A DNA stretch of 64,000 bases, taken from NCBI GenBank assembly GCA_019455065.1, contig JACFNC010000002.1, forward strand, positions 62,001 through 126,000, given 5' to 3'. This DNA is from Rhodospirillales bacterium. GTDB lineage: Bacteria; Pseudomonadota; Alphaproteobacteria; Rhodospirillales; Magnetospirillaceae. This document shows, in pieces, positions 23,315 through 33,066 of this stretch; position 1 is the first letter of the stretch; every line of letters begins with the position of its first letter. Made by a program: the position numbers and the translations under genes. Below the pieces are notes generated by a model, which saw only the letters and a list, made by a program, of their open reading frames with translations, was not told the DNA's origin and did not search any database.

Positions 23315-24448
23315 TCAAGCGGGAAGGAGATGCTCGGGCTGCACGAGTTTCGCCGCTGCCGCTTGCCCCATTTCGTAGAGCAACGGGATACTCTCGGCGT
23401 TGTCCATGGCATACAGGCGCTCGACCTCGCGGTCGCTGAGCTTGAGGTTCAGTTCCGCCCGCAGCCAGGCCCGGCTCAACAGGAGGTCGTAGCGCTGGAA
23501 GGTGAAAAGAGGATCGGACGGGAGAAGAAATCCGTCGAGATCTCCCACCTCGGTGTTGATTGTCCAAGGCGTGTGGCTACGCCCCAGAATCTGCATCATC
23601 GTGAGCACCTGGGTGCTGTTGTCGCCAATCATCGTGACGAGCGACCGGGCGGCAAACTGCGCCGCCAGCATCCGCCGAGCGGCGGTCCGGCCGATACACA
23701 GACGATGCGATCCCGTGCCCACCGATACGATGTGCAACTTATCGGCACCGACCGGCCAATGGAACCCATAGGCCGGTATCGTCGCCACCTGCAGAAGGGC
23801 AAGAGACGGATTGTTATGAGGCGTAAGGCCGCCGTCTATGAACACGCCGGGTGGGCGGCCGTCCATGACCGACACCTCTTCGGGTGCAAAGAAGTAAGGC
23901 GCTGCCGTCGAGGCACGGACGAGGCTTGCCAGCCGGAAGTGTTTGTTGCCGATGTACGATCCGTCCGCCGGGTCGTCCCAGAATTTCGCATGCGGACAGT
24001 TGGTGATGATCCAGGTGCCCCCCGTATCCATCCGTTTCATGACGATCGCGAGGTGGGTGCGCAGATCGGGGGTATCCAACCGCCTGTCGCCCACTATGCC
24101 AGCAATCTCGCGCTGAAGGACCGTGGCGTCGAAGATTGTCTGGACGAGCGAGAGCCGCCAGCGGGATCGTCGAAAGACGCGTGGCGCAAGTCGAAGGTAG
24201 AGCTCCTTGACCTCGCTCGCGCGTAAGCCGAGGGCAAGCGCCGTACCGATAATCGCACCGGTGGACGTCCCGCCAATCAGGTCGAAGTGATCGGATAGCC
24301 GGAATGCCTCGCCTCGTCCCGAGCGCTCTTTGCAAATGGCTTCGATTCGCTCGATGAACGCAACCGAAATCGCACCACGTACGCCACCACCATCCAGCGC
24401 AAGCAACTGCTTACAGGAACTGGGCCCAGTCTGCCGCGCGGGCTCCAC
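23315..24448 (-). CDS. Patatin-like phospholipase
   Basis: The 377-residue protein has the complete patatin catalytic set. The oxyanion-hole motif is D19-G-G-G-V-R-G, the nucleophile is S62 in GGTSTGAI, and the dyad aspartate is D205 in FIDGGLTPHNNP. The family hydrolyses acyl chains of phospholipids; bacterial members include T3SS/T6SS effectors and CBASS effectors that degrade the cell's own membrane. GTG at 24448 is chosen because GAGGAA lies 7 bases upstream; a TTG at 24463 is an alternative. There is no signal peptide. Divergent from the TIR gene, and upstream of the 89-residue gene. Confidence 0.92.
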   Translation of the reverse strand: MEPARQTGPSSCKQLLALDGGGVRGAISVAFIERIEAICKERSGRGEAFRLSDHFDLIGGTSTGAIIGTALALGLRASEVKELYLRLAPRVFRRSRWRLSLVQTIFDATVLQREIAGIVGDRRLDTPDLRTHLAIVMKRMDTGGTWIITNCPHAKFWDDPADGSYIGNKHFRLASLVRASTAAPYFFAPEEVSVMDGRPPGVFIDGGLTPHNNPSLALLQVATIPAYGFHWPVGADKLHIVSVGTGSHRLCIGRTAARRMLAAQFAARSLVTMIGDNSTQVLTMMQILGRSHTPWTINTEVGDLDGFLLPSDPLFTFQRYDLLLSRAWLRAELNLKLSDREVERLYAMDNAESIPLLYEMGQAAAAKLVQPEHLLPA

Positions 24449-24889
24449 CGATCGATTCCTCAACCATTCGATTTGCAGCGGCCGCCCTGGTTCCGGCGGC
24501 GTCGGCCGGGCACAACCCTGCCACGGGGCGCGATGAAAACGGGATCATCGCGCAAAAGGAGCGATGGTTTCCATAGCCTATTGGGGGGCGCCGACGGAGC
24601 AGGTGGTCAGCCGTGTCGTCAGCACCTCCCAACATTCGCCATCCGCACCGATTCGTCCCTCCCCCACGCTGGAGACAACGGGCTCCAGCCGATGGTCGGG
24701 GACGTTATGAGCCTGCGGCCGACCTACTTTCGACGCCGGTCGACAGACATTCGAGTTCTTTGCCGGAAGCGCCCGAGGGGGCATCATTTCATTCGTCCTC
24801 ATGGTGTCGGACCTCGTCGCGAGGTTGACAACCCAGCCCTACGCATAAGCCTTGCCCAGCAGGGATGAGGCTTACCAGTGGAGGCCCGA
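24449..24889. promoter_or_regulatory. Divergent intergenic region between patatin and TIR genes
   Basis: About 440 bases lie between the two divergent starts. Short open frames exist but none has a convincing start site. TTGACA at 24825-24830 lies about 60 bases before the TIR start and could be a -35 element, but no good -10 sits at the usual distance. Nothing else is recognised. Confidence 0.3.
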
Positions 24890-27121
24890 ATGCGGCGCAC
24901 AGCCTTCATCTCGCACGCCTCGCAAGATGCTGATGCTGCACGGCAGATTTGCGAATATCTGGAACGGGAAGGCGTCCCATGCTGGATCGCGCCGCGCGAC
25001 GTGACTCCCGGACGAGAGTATGGAGCCGAGATTATCGAGGGGCTGCTTGAATGCCCCGTGCTGGTTCTGGTGCTGTCTGAGAACGCCAACAAATCAATAT
25101 ACGTCAAGCGCGAAATCGAACGCGGAGTCAGTGCCGGAAAACCAGTGTTCCCGATTCGAATTCGCGAGGTCACGCCGTCACGCTCGTTGGAACTCTTTGT
25201 CGCCAGCTCGCACTGGATCGACGCATGGCAGCCGCCCTTGCATCAGCACCTGGATCGGTTGATCAGGTCGATAAAGTCGGCTGTAAGCGCGGTTGACGGC
25301 ACCTCCGAAGGACTGGGCGTGGGGGACCGGACGATGACCGTAGCAATGCGGCGGCCTTCCCCTTTTCGGACAGGACGAAAACCCATCGCGGTATTGTCCG
25401 CCTTGATTGGACTGGGGCTCGTGGTGGCGGGTGCTGGATGGTGGCTGATTGGAGCCGGCGAATTGCAGCCGCCAAGGCCACAGGAAACCGCGCCCGAGGC
25501 CTCGGCGCCCGAACGACCGAATACGCAGGATGCCGTCGACGGCGCCTCGGCCAAAGCCGAGAAAATCCAAACAGAGCGCCCAGCGGCACCGGGAACGCCT
25601 GAAAGCCAGACCACCAAGGGTGGGGATCATAGCGAAGAGGTGAAAAAACTACTTACGCTTCTCAATGGCCGCAGCGGCAACGAACGTTATCGCTCAATTA
25701 CCAACCTATCCAATTTCGTACCTGCGCATCTGACGGTGCCAGAGGCCTTGGCGATAATCGGCGACAGTGCCAACCGGACGACCCTCTTGTCCTCGTATAT
25801 CGCACGTTTTCCGCCAGTCATATCCTTGGAGGATGCGCACGCCATTCTGGAACCGACCTCGGGCGCCGATCGGTATCGCACGCTAGGGATCATACAAAAG
25901 CACCTTCCGAAGACGCTGACGGCGGAGCAGCTCCTCGGAATCATTGGCGACAGTGCGAATCGCCGAACTGCTTTGGAGATGTTCGCCAATCGGCTTTCCA
26001 GTCCGCTCTCGTTCGAGGAAACGCGCGCGATCCTGGCATCGACGTCCGGCGTCGAGCGGTACCGAGCAATTCTAGCGATCAAGAATACTCTTCCCGAGAA
26101 CCTGTCGACCGAGCAAGCCCTGACGATCATCGGCGATAGTCACGGCAGACTCGATCTCCTAAGTCTTCTGATCAAACGGTTGCCGCAAAGGCTTTCCATG
26201 GACGACGCGATGGCGCTCATCGGAACGAGTTCCGGCGTTGAGCGATATCGAACAATTATCGCGATCGAGAAGTCCCTGCCTCAAAGCCTGTCGACCAAGC
26301 AAGCCCTGACGATCATCGGCGATAGTCACGGCAGACTGGATCTCCTAAGTCTCTTGATCAAACGGTTGCCGCAAAGGCTTTCCATGGACGACGCGATGGC
26401 GCTCATCGGAACGAGTTCCGGCGTTGAGCGATATCGAACAATTATCGCGATCGAGAAGTCCCTGCCTCAAAGCCTGTCGACCGAGCAAGCCCTGACGATC
26501 ATCGGCGATAGTCACGGCAGACTCGATCTCCTAAGTCTTCTGATCAAACGGTTGCCGCAAAGGCTTTCCATGGACGACGCGATGGCGCTCATCGGAACGA
26601 GTTCCGGCGTTGAGCGATATCGAACAATTATCGCGATCGAGAAGTCCCTGCCTCAAAGCCTGTCGACCAAGCAAGCCCTGACGATCATCGGCGATAGTCA
26701 CGGCAGACTGGATCTCCTAAGTCTCTTGATCAAACGGTTGCCGCAAAGGCTTTCCATGGACGACGCGATGGCGCTCATCGGAACGAGTTCCGGCGTTGAG
26801 CGATATCGAACAATTATCGCGATCGAGAAGTCCCTGCCTCAAAGCCTGTCGACCAAGCAAGCCCTGATGATCATCGGCGATAGTCACGCCCGACTGGATC
26901 TCCTAAGCCTTCTGATCAAGCGGTTGCCTCAGAGGCTTTCCATGGGCGAAGCGTTGGCGCTCATCGGGACGAGTTCCGGTGTGGAGCGATATCGAACAAT
27001 CCAGGTAATAGCGTCCCGTTTACCACCGGGACTTACGGCCGAGGAGACCCTGGAGATCGTGGGCGACAGCAGCAATCGCGACCAGGCTATCAACTTGGTT
27101 CAGCAGCAAGCTGCGCGGTGA
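24890..27121 (+). CDS. Membrane TIR-domain protein with C-terminal 62-residue repeats
   Basis: The 743-residue protein starts at the ATG at 24890 (GGAGG five bases upstream; a GTG at 24878 is in frame). Residues 1-135 form a TIR domain: AFISHASQDADAARQI, then VPCWIAPRDVTPGREYG, and YVKREIE, in which E75 aligns with the catalytic glutamate of TIR NADases. A single transmembrane helix (about 166-188) and a Pro/Ala-rich linker (190-250) follow. The rest is seven to eight 62-residue repeats, each two ~31-residue halves (IIGDSxxR, then IGTSSGVERYRTI), somewhat like DUF4476. The TIR part is cytosolic if the helix spans the inner membrane. Function unknown; NAD cleavage or signalling are inferences. 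Confidence 0.88.
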   Translation: MRRTAFISHASQDADAARQICEYLEREGVPCWIAPRDVTPGREYGAEIIEGLLECPVLVLVLSENANKSIYVKREIERGVSAGKPVFPIRIREVTPSRSLELFVASSHWIDAWQPPLHQHLDRLIRSIKSAVSAVDGTSEGLGVGDRTMTVAMRRPSPFRTGRKPIAVLSALIGLGLVVAGAGWWLIGAGELQPPRPQETAPEASAPERPNTQDAVDGASAKAEKIQTERPAAPGTPESQTTKGGDHSEEVKKLLTLLNGRSGNERYRSITNLSNFVPAHLTVPEALAIIGDSANRTTLLSSYIARFPPVISLEDAHAILEPTSGADRYRTLGIIQKHLPKTLTAEQLLGIIGDSANRRTALEMFANRLSSPLSFEETRAILASTSGVERYRAILAIKNTLPENLSTEQALTIIGDSHGRLDLLSLLIKRLPQRLSMDDAMALIGTSSGVERYRTIIAIEKSLPQSLSTKQALTIIGDSHGRLDLLSLLIKRLPQRLSMDDAMALIGTSSGVERYRTIIAIEKSLPQSLSTEQALTIIGDSHGRLDLLSLLIKRLPQRLSMDDAMALIGTSSGVERYRTIIAIEKSLPQSLSTKQALTIIGDSHGRLDLLSLLIKRLPQRLSMDDAMALIGTSSGVERYRTIIAIEKSLPQSLSTKQALMIIGDSHARLDLLSLLIKRLPQRLSMGEALALIGTSSGVERYRTIQVIASRLPPGLTAEETLEIVGDSSNRDQAINLVQQQAAR
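26102..27031 (+). repeat. Five tandem 186-bp repeats (with a 372-bp super-repeat)
   Basis: Copies begin at 26102, 26288, 26474, 26660 and 26846. Copies 1 and 3 read identically, and copies 2 and 4 read identically. They differ by E/K in LSTEQ/LSTKQ and a few silent changes, so a 372-bp pair was duplicated recently. Copy 5 has diverged, and two older copies lie upstream from about 25730. Confidence 0.92.
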
Positions 27122-27204
27122 GGCCTCCTGTAAGACCGAGCTAGCCTTGGTCGTGGCGGCCCGTTCTGCCATGCCGCTCAGGGAACGGAACGCATGAGAA
27201 AGGA

Positions 27205-27238
27205 AAAGGCCCGATTTTCAATGGAAAATCAGGCCTTT
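27205..27238 (-). terminator. Rho-independent terminator of the tRNA-Lys transcript
   Basis: A hairpin with a 14-pair stem (one mismatch) and 4-base loop, AAAGGCC-C-GATTTTC / GAAAATC-A-GGCCTTT. On the minus strand it is followed by TTTT and a pyrimidine-rich stretch. It lies 4 bases beyond the tRNA 3' end. Confidence 0.8.
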
Positions 27239-27241
27239 GAT

Positions 27242-27317
<76 letters not shown>

Positions 27318-27406
27318 GCAGCGGAGGCCGCGATATAGCAAACGCGGCCGCGGTTGTCGATGGTTTTTTGGCCATCCGCGCCGTGTTCCGTCCTTCCCGA
27401 CGGCCG

Positions 27407-28558
27407 TCAGCCGTCGTCGCCGCCGCGTCGGCCGACGACGCTGTCGCGATGCACCCACACGCACACCACCAGCCCGAAGCCGAACAACAGGGTCAGCATG
27501 GCCGTGCCGCCGTAGGAGATCAGCGGCAGCGGCACCCCCACCACCGGCAGCAACCCCATCACCATGGCGATGTTGATGAACACGTAGAGGAAGAAGGTGG
27601 ACGTCATGCCCAGCCCCACCAACCGCCCGAACTGGCTGCGGCTGCGCAGCGCGATGGCATAGCCGTAGGCGATGATCAGCACGTACAGCAGCAGCAGGAA
27701 CAGCGCGCCCGCCATGCCCCACTCCTCGGCCAGCATGGTGAAGATGAAATCGGTCTGCTTCTCGGGCAGGAAGTTGAGGTGGCTCTGCGTGCCCTGAAGG
27801 AAGCCCTTGCCGAACAGCCCGCCGGAACCGAGGGCGATCTTCGACTGCATGATGTGGTAGCCGGCCCCCAGCGGATCGCTCTCGGGGTTGAGGAAGGTCA
27901 GCACCCGCTTTTTCTGATACTCGTGCAGGAACTGCCAGGCCAGCGGGATGGCGGCCAGGCCCGACACCAGCACGAAAGCGAACTTCCACCAGCGCACGCC
28001 GGCCATGAAGAAGATTACCGCGCTGGACATCAGCAGCATCATCGCCGTCCCGAGGTCGGGCTGCTTGAGCACGAACGCCACCGGCGCCGCCACCATCACG
28101 AGCGGCGGCAACAGGAACAGCGGGCGCCCCACGGCGTACAGGTCGGCGCTGTGGAAATAGCGCGCCAGGCTGAGGACAAGCGCGATCTTCATCACCTCGG
28201 AAGGTTGAAGCTGGATGAAGCCGAGGTCGATCCAGCGCTGCGCCCCCATGCCGATCGTGCCCACCACCTCGACCGCGACCAGCAACGCCATGCCCAGCGC
28301 GTAGAGCACATAGGCGTAGCGCATCCAGATCTTGAGGTCGGTCACCGCCACCACGAGGAGGATCGCCATTCCCATGCCGAAGCGCGCCATCTGGCGCGAC
28401 GCCCAGGGATCGAGGCTGCCTCCGGCGGCCGAGAACAGGGCCGCGAAGCCCATGCCCGCGACCATGACGAGGAGCATCACCAGCGGCCAACTCACCTGGC
28501 CGAGCTTGCGGCCGAGCGTCATGCGGTGGCGGGTGGAGTCGAGATGCCAGGTCCTCAC
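27407..28558 (-). CDS. rodA: Rod-shape SEDS peptidoglycan polymerase RodA
   Basis: The 383-residue polytopic membrane protein has about ten helices and belongs to the FtsW/RodA/SpoVE family. Signatures include LGTAMMLLMSSAVIFFMAG near 170 and YGGTAMLTLLFGFGL near 350. It is the glycosyltransferase of the elongasome, paired with PBP2 encoded just upstream. The start is GTG at 28558 with GGAGG inside the end of mrdA (3-base gap). Last gene of the mreBCD-mrdA-rodA cluster. Confidence 0.96.
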   Translation of the reverse strand: MRTWHLDSTRHRMTLGRKLGQVSWPLVMLLVMVAGMGFAALFSAAGGSLDPWASRQMARFGMGMAILLVVAVTDLKIWMRYAYVLYALGMALLVAVEVVGTIGMGAQRWIDLGFIQLQPSEVMKIALVLSLARYFHSADLYAVGRPLFLLPPLVMVAAPVAFVLKQPDLGTAMMLLMSSAVIFFMAGVRWWKFAFVLVSGLAAIPLAWQFLHEYQKKRVLTFLNPESDPLGAGYHIMQSKIALGSGGLFGKGFLQGTQSHLNFLPEKQTDFIFTMLAEEWGMAGALFLLLLYVLIIAYGYAIALRSRSQFGRLVGLGMTSTFFLYVFINIAMVMGLLPVVGVPLPLISYGGTAMLTLLFGFGLVVCVWVHRDSVVGRRGGDDG

Positions 28559-28561
28559 GCC

Positions 28562-30451
28562 TCAACCTCCTCCGCCCTGCGAACGGCTTGCGGCGTCCTG
28601 CGGGGCAAGCGCGGCGACGGCGGGCCGGAACGTCTTCTGCACCTCGATCATGATGTCGCGGGCGATCGGCGCCGCCACCGCCGAACCGCCGCCGCCGTGC
28701 TCGACCACCACCGCGATGGCGAAGCGCGGCGCCTGTTCCGGGGCGTAGGCGACGAACAACGCATGGTCGCGCTCCTTCCACGGCAGGTCCTCGTTCTTCC
28801 TCACTCCGGTCTCACGCTCGCGCAGGGTGATGCGGCGCACCTGGGCGGTGCCGGTCTTGCCGCTCATCTCCATGCCCGCCTCGCGGATCCGGGCCGCCCA
28901 AGCGGTGCCGCCCTGTTCGTTGGTGACCGCGTTCATCCCCTGCCGCACCACGGCCAGACCGGTCGGTGACACGCCGATCGGCTGGAAGGTCGGCATCGGG
29001 CGCGGCGCCATCTCTCCGCCCTGGACGAGGTCGCGCGCGAGATGCGGGACGACGGCGCGGCCGCCGTTGGCGATGCGCGCCGTCATCACGGCCATTTGCA
29101 ACGGTGTCGCCAGGATGAAACCTTGTCCGATGCCGTTGACCAGGGTTTCCCCCAGATGCCAGGGCTGGCCCAGGGTCGCCTGTTTCCAGTTGCGGGAGGG
29201 AACGACGCCGGGCCGCTCGCCGGGCAGGTCGAGCCCAGTCGGCGTCCCCATGCCGAACTTGCGCGCCATGTCGGCGATGCGGTCGATGCCGGTGCGCCTG
29301 GCCGCCTCGTAGAAAAAGACGTCGCAGGAATGCTTGATCGCCTCGACCATGTTCAGGCTGCCGTGCCCGCCCTTTTTCCAGCAGTGGAATTTCGCGTTGC
29401 CCAGCATCATGTGGCCGGGGCAGAAGACGCGCTGGTCGCGGCTCATCGTGCCGGATTCCAGGGCGGCCAGGGCGACGACCATCTTGAAGGTCGAGCCCGG
29501 CGTGTACTGACCCGCAATGGCCTTGTTGGCCAGCGGGCTGCGCGGATTCGAGATCAGCGCCTTCCATTCCTCCGAGGTGAGGCCGCGGTTGAAGGCGTTC
29601 GGGTCAAAGCTGGGGGTTGACGCCATCACCAGCAATTCGCCCGAATGAATGTCCATGACGACCACCGAGGCGCTTTCCTCGCCCAGTCGGCGGCTCGCGA
29701 ACTCCTGCAGGCGCAGGTCGATGGTAAGGTTCAAGTCGCGGCCGGGACGGCCCTCGTTGCGCGCCAACTCGCGGATCACGCGGCCCACGGCGTTGACCTC
29801 GACCTGGCTGTTGCCGGCGGTGCCGCGCAACGGAAGGTCGTAGACTCGTTCGATCCCCGCCTTGCCGATGCGAAATCCCGGCAACTCCAGCAGGGGATCG
29901 CCATTGAGGTCGCTCTCGGACGGCACCGCCACATAACCAAGAAGATGGGCGGCCAACTCGCCCGAGGGATAGTGGCGGCTTTCGCCGACGTCGATGGTCA
30001 CCCCCGGGAGGTCGAGGCTGTTGATCTCGATGCGCGCCACCTCGTCCCAGGTCAGGTTCTCGCGAATCTTCACCGGCACAAAGCTGCGCCGCCGTTTCAC
30101 TTCGCGGTGGATGCGAGCCCGGTCGGCCTCGCCGAGGGGTACCAAGCGCGCCAATGCGTCGAGCGTGGTATCGAGGTTGTCGGTCTGCTCCGAAACCACA
30201 AGCAGGCGGAAGTTCTGTTCGTTCACCGCCAGCGGCACGCCGTTGCGATCGAGGATGCGTCCGCGCGGCGGGGGCAGCAGGCGGAGATTGATGCGGTTCT
30301 CCTCGGCCAGCATGCGGTAGCGGTCAGCCTCCAGCACCTGCAGATAGTACATGCGGCCCACCAGGGCGGAGATCAGGACGACCTTGCCCCCGGCGAGAAG
30401 GGCGGCGCGGCGGCCGAACAACCGGTTTCGTTCCTGATCCTGGGTGCGCAT
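28562..30451 (-). CDS. mrdA: Penicillin-binding protein 2 (elongation transpeptidase)
   Basis: The 629-residue class B PBP has an N-terminal anchor helix (about 20-42) and a dimerisation domain with RGRILDRNG near 65. The transpeptidase domain has nucleophile S320 in PGSTFKM, a second motif SCD in KHSCDVFFYE, and SGKTGTAQV. It cross-links side-wall peptidoglycan with RodA. The start at 30451 follows GAGG and lies 4 bases after mreD. Confidence 0.96.
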   Translation of the reverse strand: MRTQDQERNRLFGRRAALLAGGKVVLISALVGRMYYLQVLEADRYRMLAEENRINLRLLPPPRGRILDRNGVPLAVNEQNFRLLVVSEQTDNLDTTLDALARLVPLGEADRARIHREVKRRRSFVPVKIRENLTWDEVARIEINSLDLPGVTIDVGESRHYPSGELAAHLLGYVAVPSESDLNGDPLLELPGFRIGKAGIERVYDLPLRGTAGNSQVEVNAVGRVIRELARNEGRPGRDLNLTIDLRLQEFASRRLGEESASVVVMDIHSGELLVMASTPSFDPNAFNRGLTSEEWKALISNPRSPLANKAIAGQYTPGSTFKMVVALAALESGTMSRDQRVFCPGHMMLGNAKFHCWKKGGHGSLNMVEAIKHSCDVFFYEAARRTGIDRIADMARKFGMGTPTGLDLPGERPGVVPSRNWKQATLGQPWHLGETLVNGIGQGFILATPLQMAVMTARIANGGRAVVPHLARDLVQGGEMAPRPMPTFQPIGVSPTGLAVVRQGMNAVTNEQGGTAWAARIREAGMEMSGKTGTAQVRRITLRERETGVRKNEDLPWKERDHALFVAYAPEQAPRFAIAVVVEHGGGGSAVAAPIARDIMIEVQKTFRPAVAALAPQDAASRSQGGGG

Positions 30452-30455
30452 GGAC

Positions 30456-30971
30456 CTACCTCTGCCGCAGCAGGGCAACCTGGCTGCGCGCCAACGTCCA
30501 CGCCACGGGTGGATAGAGGAGGACCGTCAGGACGTATTGCAGGGCCAGGGTGTCGCGGGGGGCGTGACGGCCATCGACGACGAAGGCGAGCCCCGCGACG
30601 AGCAGCGACACGCCCGCCGCCAGCATGGCGAACCCCCACCAAGCGACCACGAAGGTGTTGCCGAGAAAGAAGCGTCGCTGCGACGACGCGACGCCGTGCA
30701 GGATGAGCAGCGCAAGCGCGCTGACGCCCATCGGCAGGCCGGCCAGGGCGTCAGACAGCACCCCGGCGAGGAAGGCCATCCAGGATCGCAACAGGTCGGG
30801 CCGGAAGACCGCCCAATAGAACACCGCCATCCAGCCCAACATCGGCATTACCGCGGCGGCCCCGGGGATGCGGTTCGGCGCGATCGTCAGCAACATCAAT
30901 CCGAGGGTGCTGGCCAGGGGAACCAAGTGCCGGACCAACGCGTCGAGGCGTTGCAGCGGTCCGGGTTTCAC
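30456..30971 (-). CDS. mreD: Rod-shape determining protein MreD
   Basis: The 171-residue hydrophobic protein has about five transmembrane helices and the conserved FRPDLLRSWMAFLAGVLSDA segment, typical of MreD. It starts at GTG 30971, overlapping the mreC stop as GTGA, with GAGAGGGG upstream. It bridges MreC and the membrane synthases. Confidence 0.92.
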   Translation of the reverse strand: MKPGPLQRLDALVRHLVPLASTLGLMLLTIAPNRIPGAAAVMPMLGWMAVFYWAVFRPDLLRSWMAFLAGVLSDALAGLPMGVSALALLILHGVASSQRRFFLGNTFVVAWWGFAMLAAGVSLLVAGLAFVVDGRHAPRDTLALQYVLTVLLYPPVAWTLARSQVALLRQR

Positions 30972-31843
30972 GGCCCCTCTCCCGCCTGCCCTGTCGACTC
31001 CGCCGAAACCGCCAACGCGTCGAGGCCGTAGTCGGCTATCGTTACCATTGAAAGTCGATGGCGATTGGCGAAGGGCTGGACACGCGGGCCGCCGTTGCCG
31101 ACCGCGGTCACCACGCCCACCGGGATGCCCGGCGGAAAGGCCCCGCCATGGCCGGAGGTGACGACCCGCTGACCCGGTTCCACGACGGCGTCGAGCGGCA
31201 GGTACGAGAGAGTCGGCTGGTCGCTGTTGTCGCCGGCCAGAATGGCATTGGCACGCGCGCCGACGGTGGCCACCGGAATGCGCGAATTGAGGTCGGTAAG
31301 GAGCAGCACGCGCGCCGACCGCCGCCCAACCTCGGCCACGCGGCCGACCAGCGCCTCGCCCGCCAGCACGGCCTGGCCTTTGCGCACCCCTTCGGCGGCA
31401 CCGGCGGAGACCAGCACCGAGCGGACGAAGGCGCCGCCGGTGTCGGCGACCACACGCGCCGTCACATAGCGCGCTGCGGCATCGGAAACGGCGTGGGTCT
31501 GACGGCGCAGCAGGCGGTTCTCGTCCTCGAGACGGCGGGCCACCGTCTGCCAATGCAACAGACGCCGGTTCTCCTCGCGCAGCTTCTCGTTTTCGGCATG
31601 CAGGGCGGCGAGATTGCGCACCCGATCCGCCACGTCGGCGATCACCTCGGCCGGGCGCGACAGAACATTGAGGGCCGGCGTAACCGCGTCGGTGATGGCC
31701 GCGCGCAAACGCTCCGCCAGAACGGCATCCGCCTTGCCCAGGATCATCAACCCGAAAGCCGCGACGACCATGGCGGTAAACGCGAAGCGATGGATCAGCA
31801 GCTTCAACGCGCCCAGGCGTACGACAGCTCCCGAATGCTTCAC
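30968..31843 (-). CDS. mreC: Rod-shape determining protein MreC
   Basis: The 291-residue protein has an N-terminal helix (about 20-38), a coiled coil (about 70-105, LHAENEKLREENRRLL) and a beta-rich periplasmic domain with GVVTAVGNGGPRVQPF near the end. MreC scaffolds the elongasome in the periplasm. It lies 90 bases downstream of mreB and overlaps mreD. Confidence 0.95.
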   Translation of the reverse strand: MKHSGAVVRLGALKLLIHRFAFTAMVVAAFGLMILGKADAVLAERLRAAITDAVTPALNVLSRPAEVIADVADRVRNLAALHAENEKLREENRRLLHWQTVARRLEDENRLLRRQTHAVSDAAARYVTARVVADTGGAFVRSVLVSAGAAEGVRKGQAVLAGEALVGRVAEVGRRSARVLLLTDLNSRIPVATVGARANAILAGDNSDQPTLSYLPLDAVVEPGQRVVTSGHGGAFPPGIPVGVVTAVGNGGPRVQPFANRHRLSMVTIADYGLDALAVSAESTGQAGEGP

Positions 31844-31933
31844 GCGCCCCCCTTTCCTTCAGTCGCGTCGCGTTCTCCGTCAGTACCTCGTGTGCCGCCC
31901 CCCGTGAAGCGGCCCACGAAGCGTCCTCGGCGC

Positions 31934-33061
<1,128 letters not shown>

Positions 33062-33066
33062 TTATA

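Noticed and set aside
26102-27031. CRISPR array in the 26-27 kb repeats
   Set aside because: The 186-bp units are contiguous and coding, with no spacer-repeat alternation.
19207-27241. Prophage or transposon carrying the RyR/patatin/TIR genes
   Set aside because: No transposase, integrase, recombinase or phage structural gene was found, and by eye I saw no second copy of the tRNA 3' end within the block; the search was not exhaustive.
27368-28969. A 533-codon plus-strand open frame opposite rodA and mrdA
   Set aside because: Same antisense composition; rodA and mrdA carry all family motifs on the other strand.
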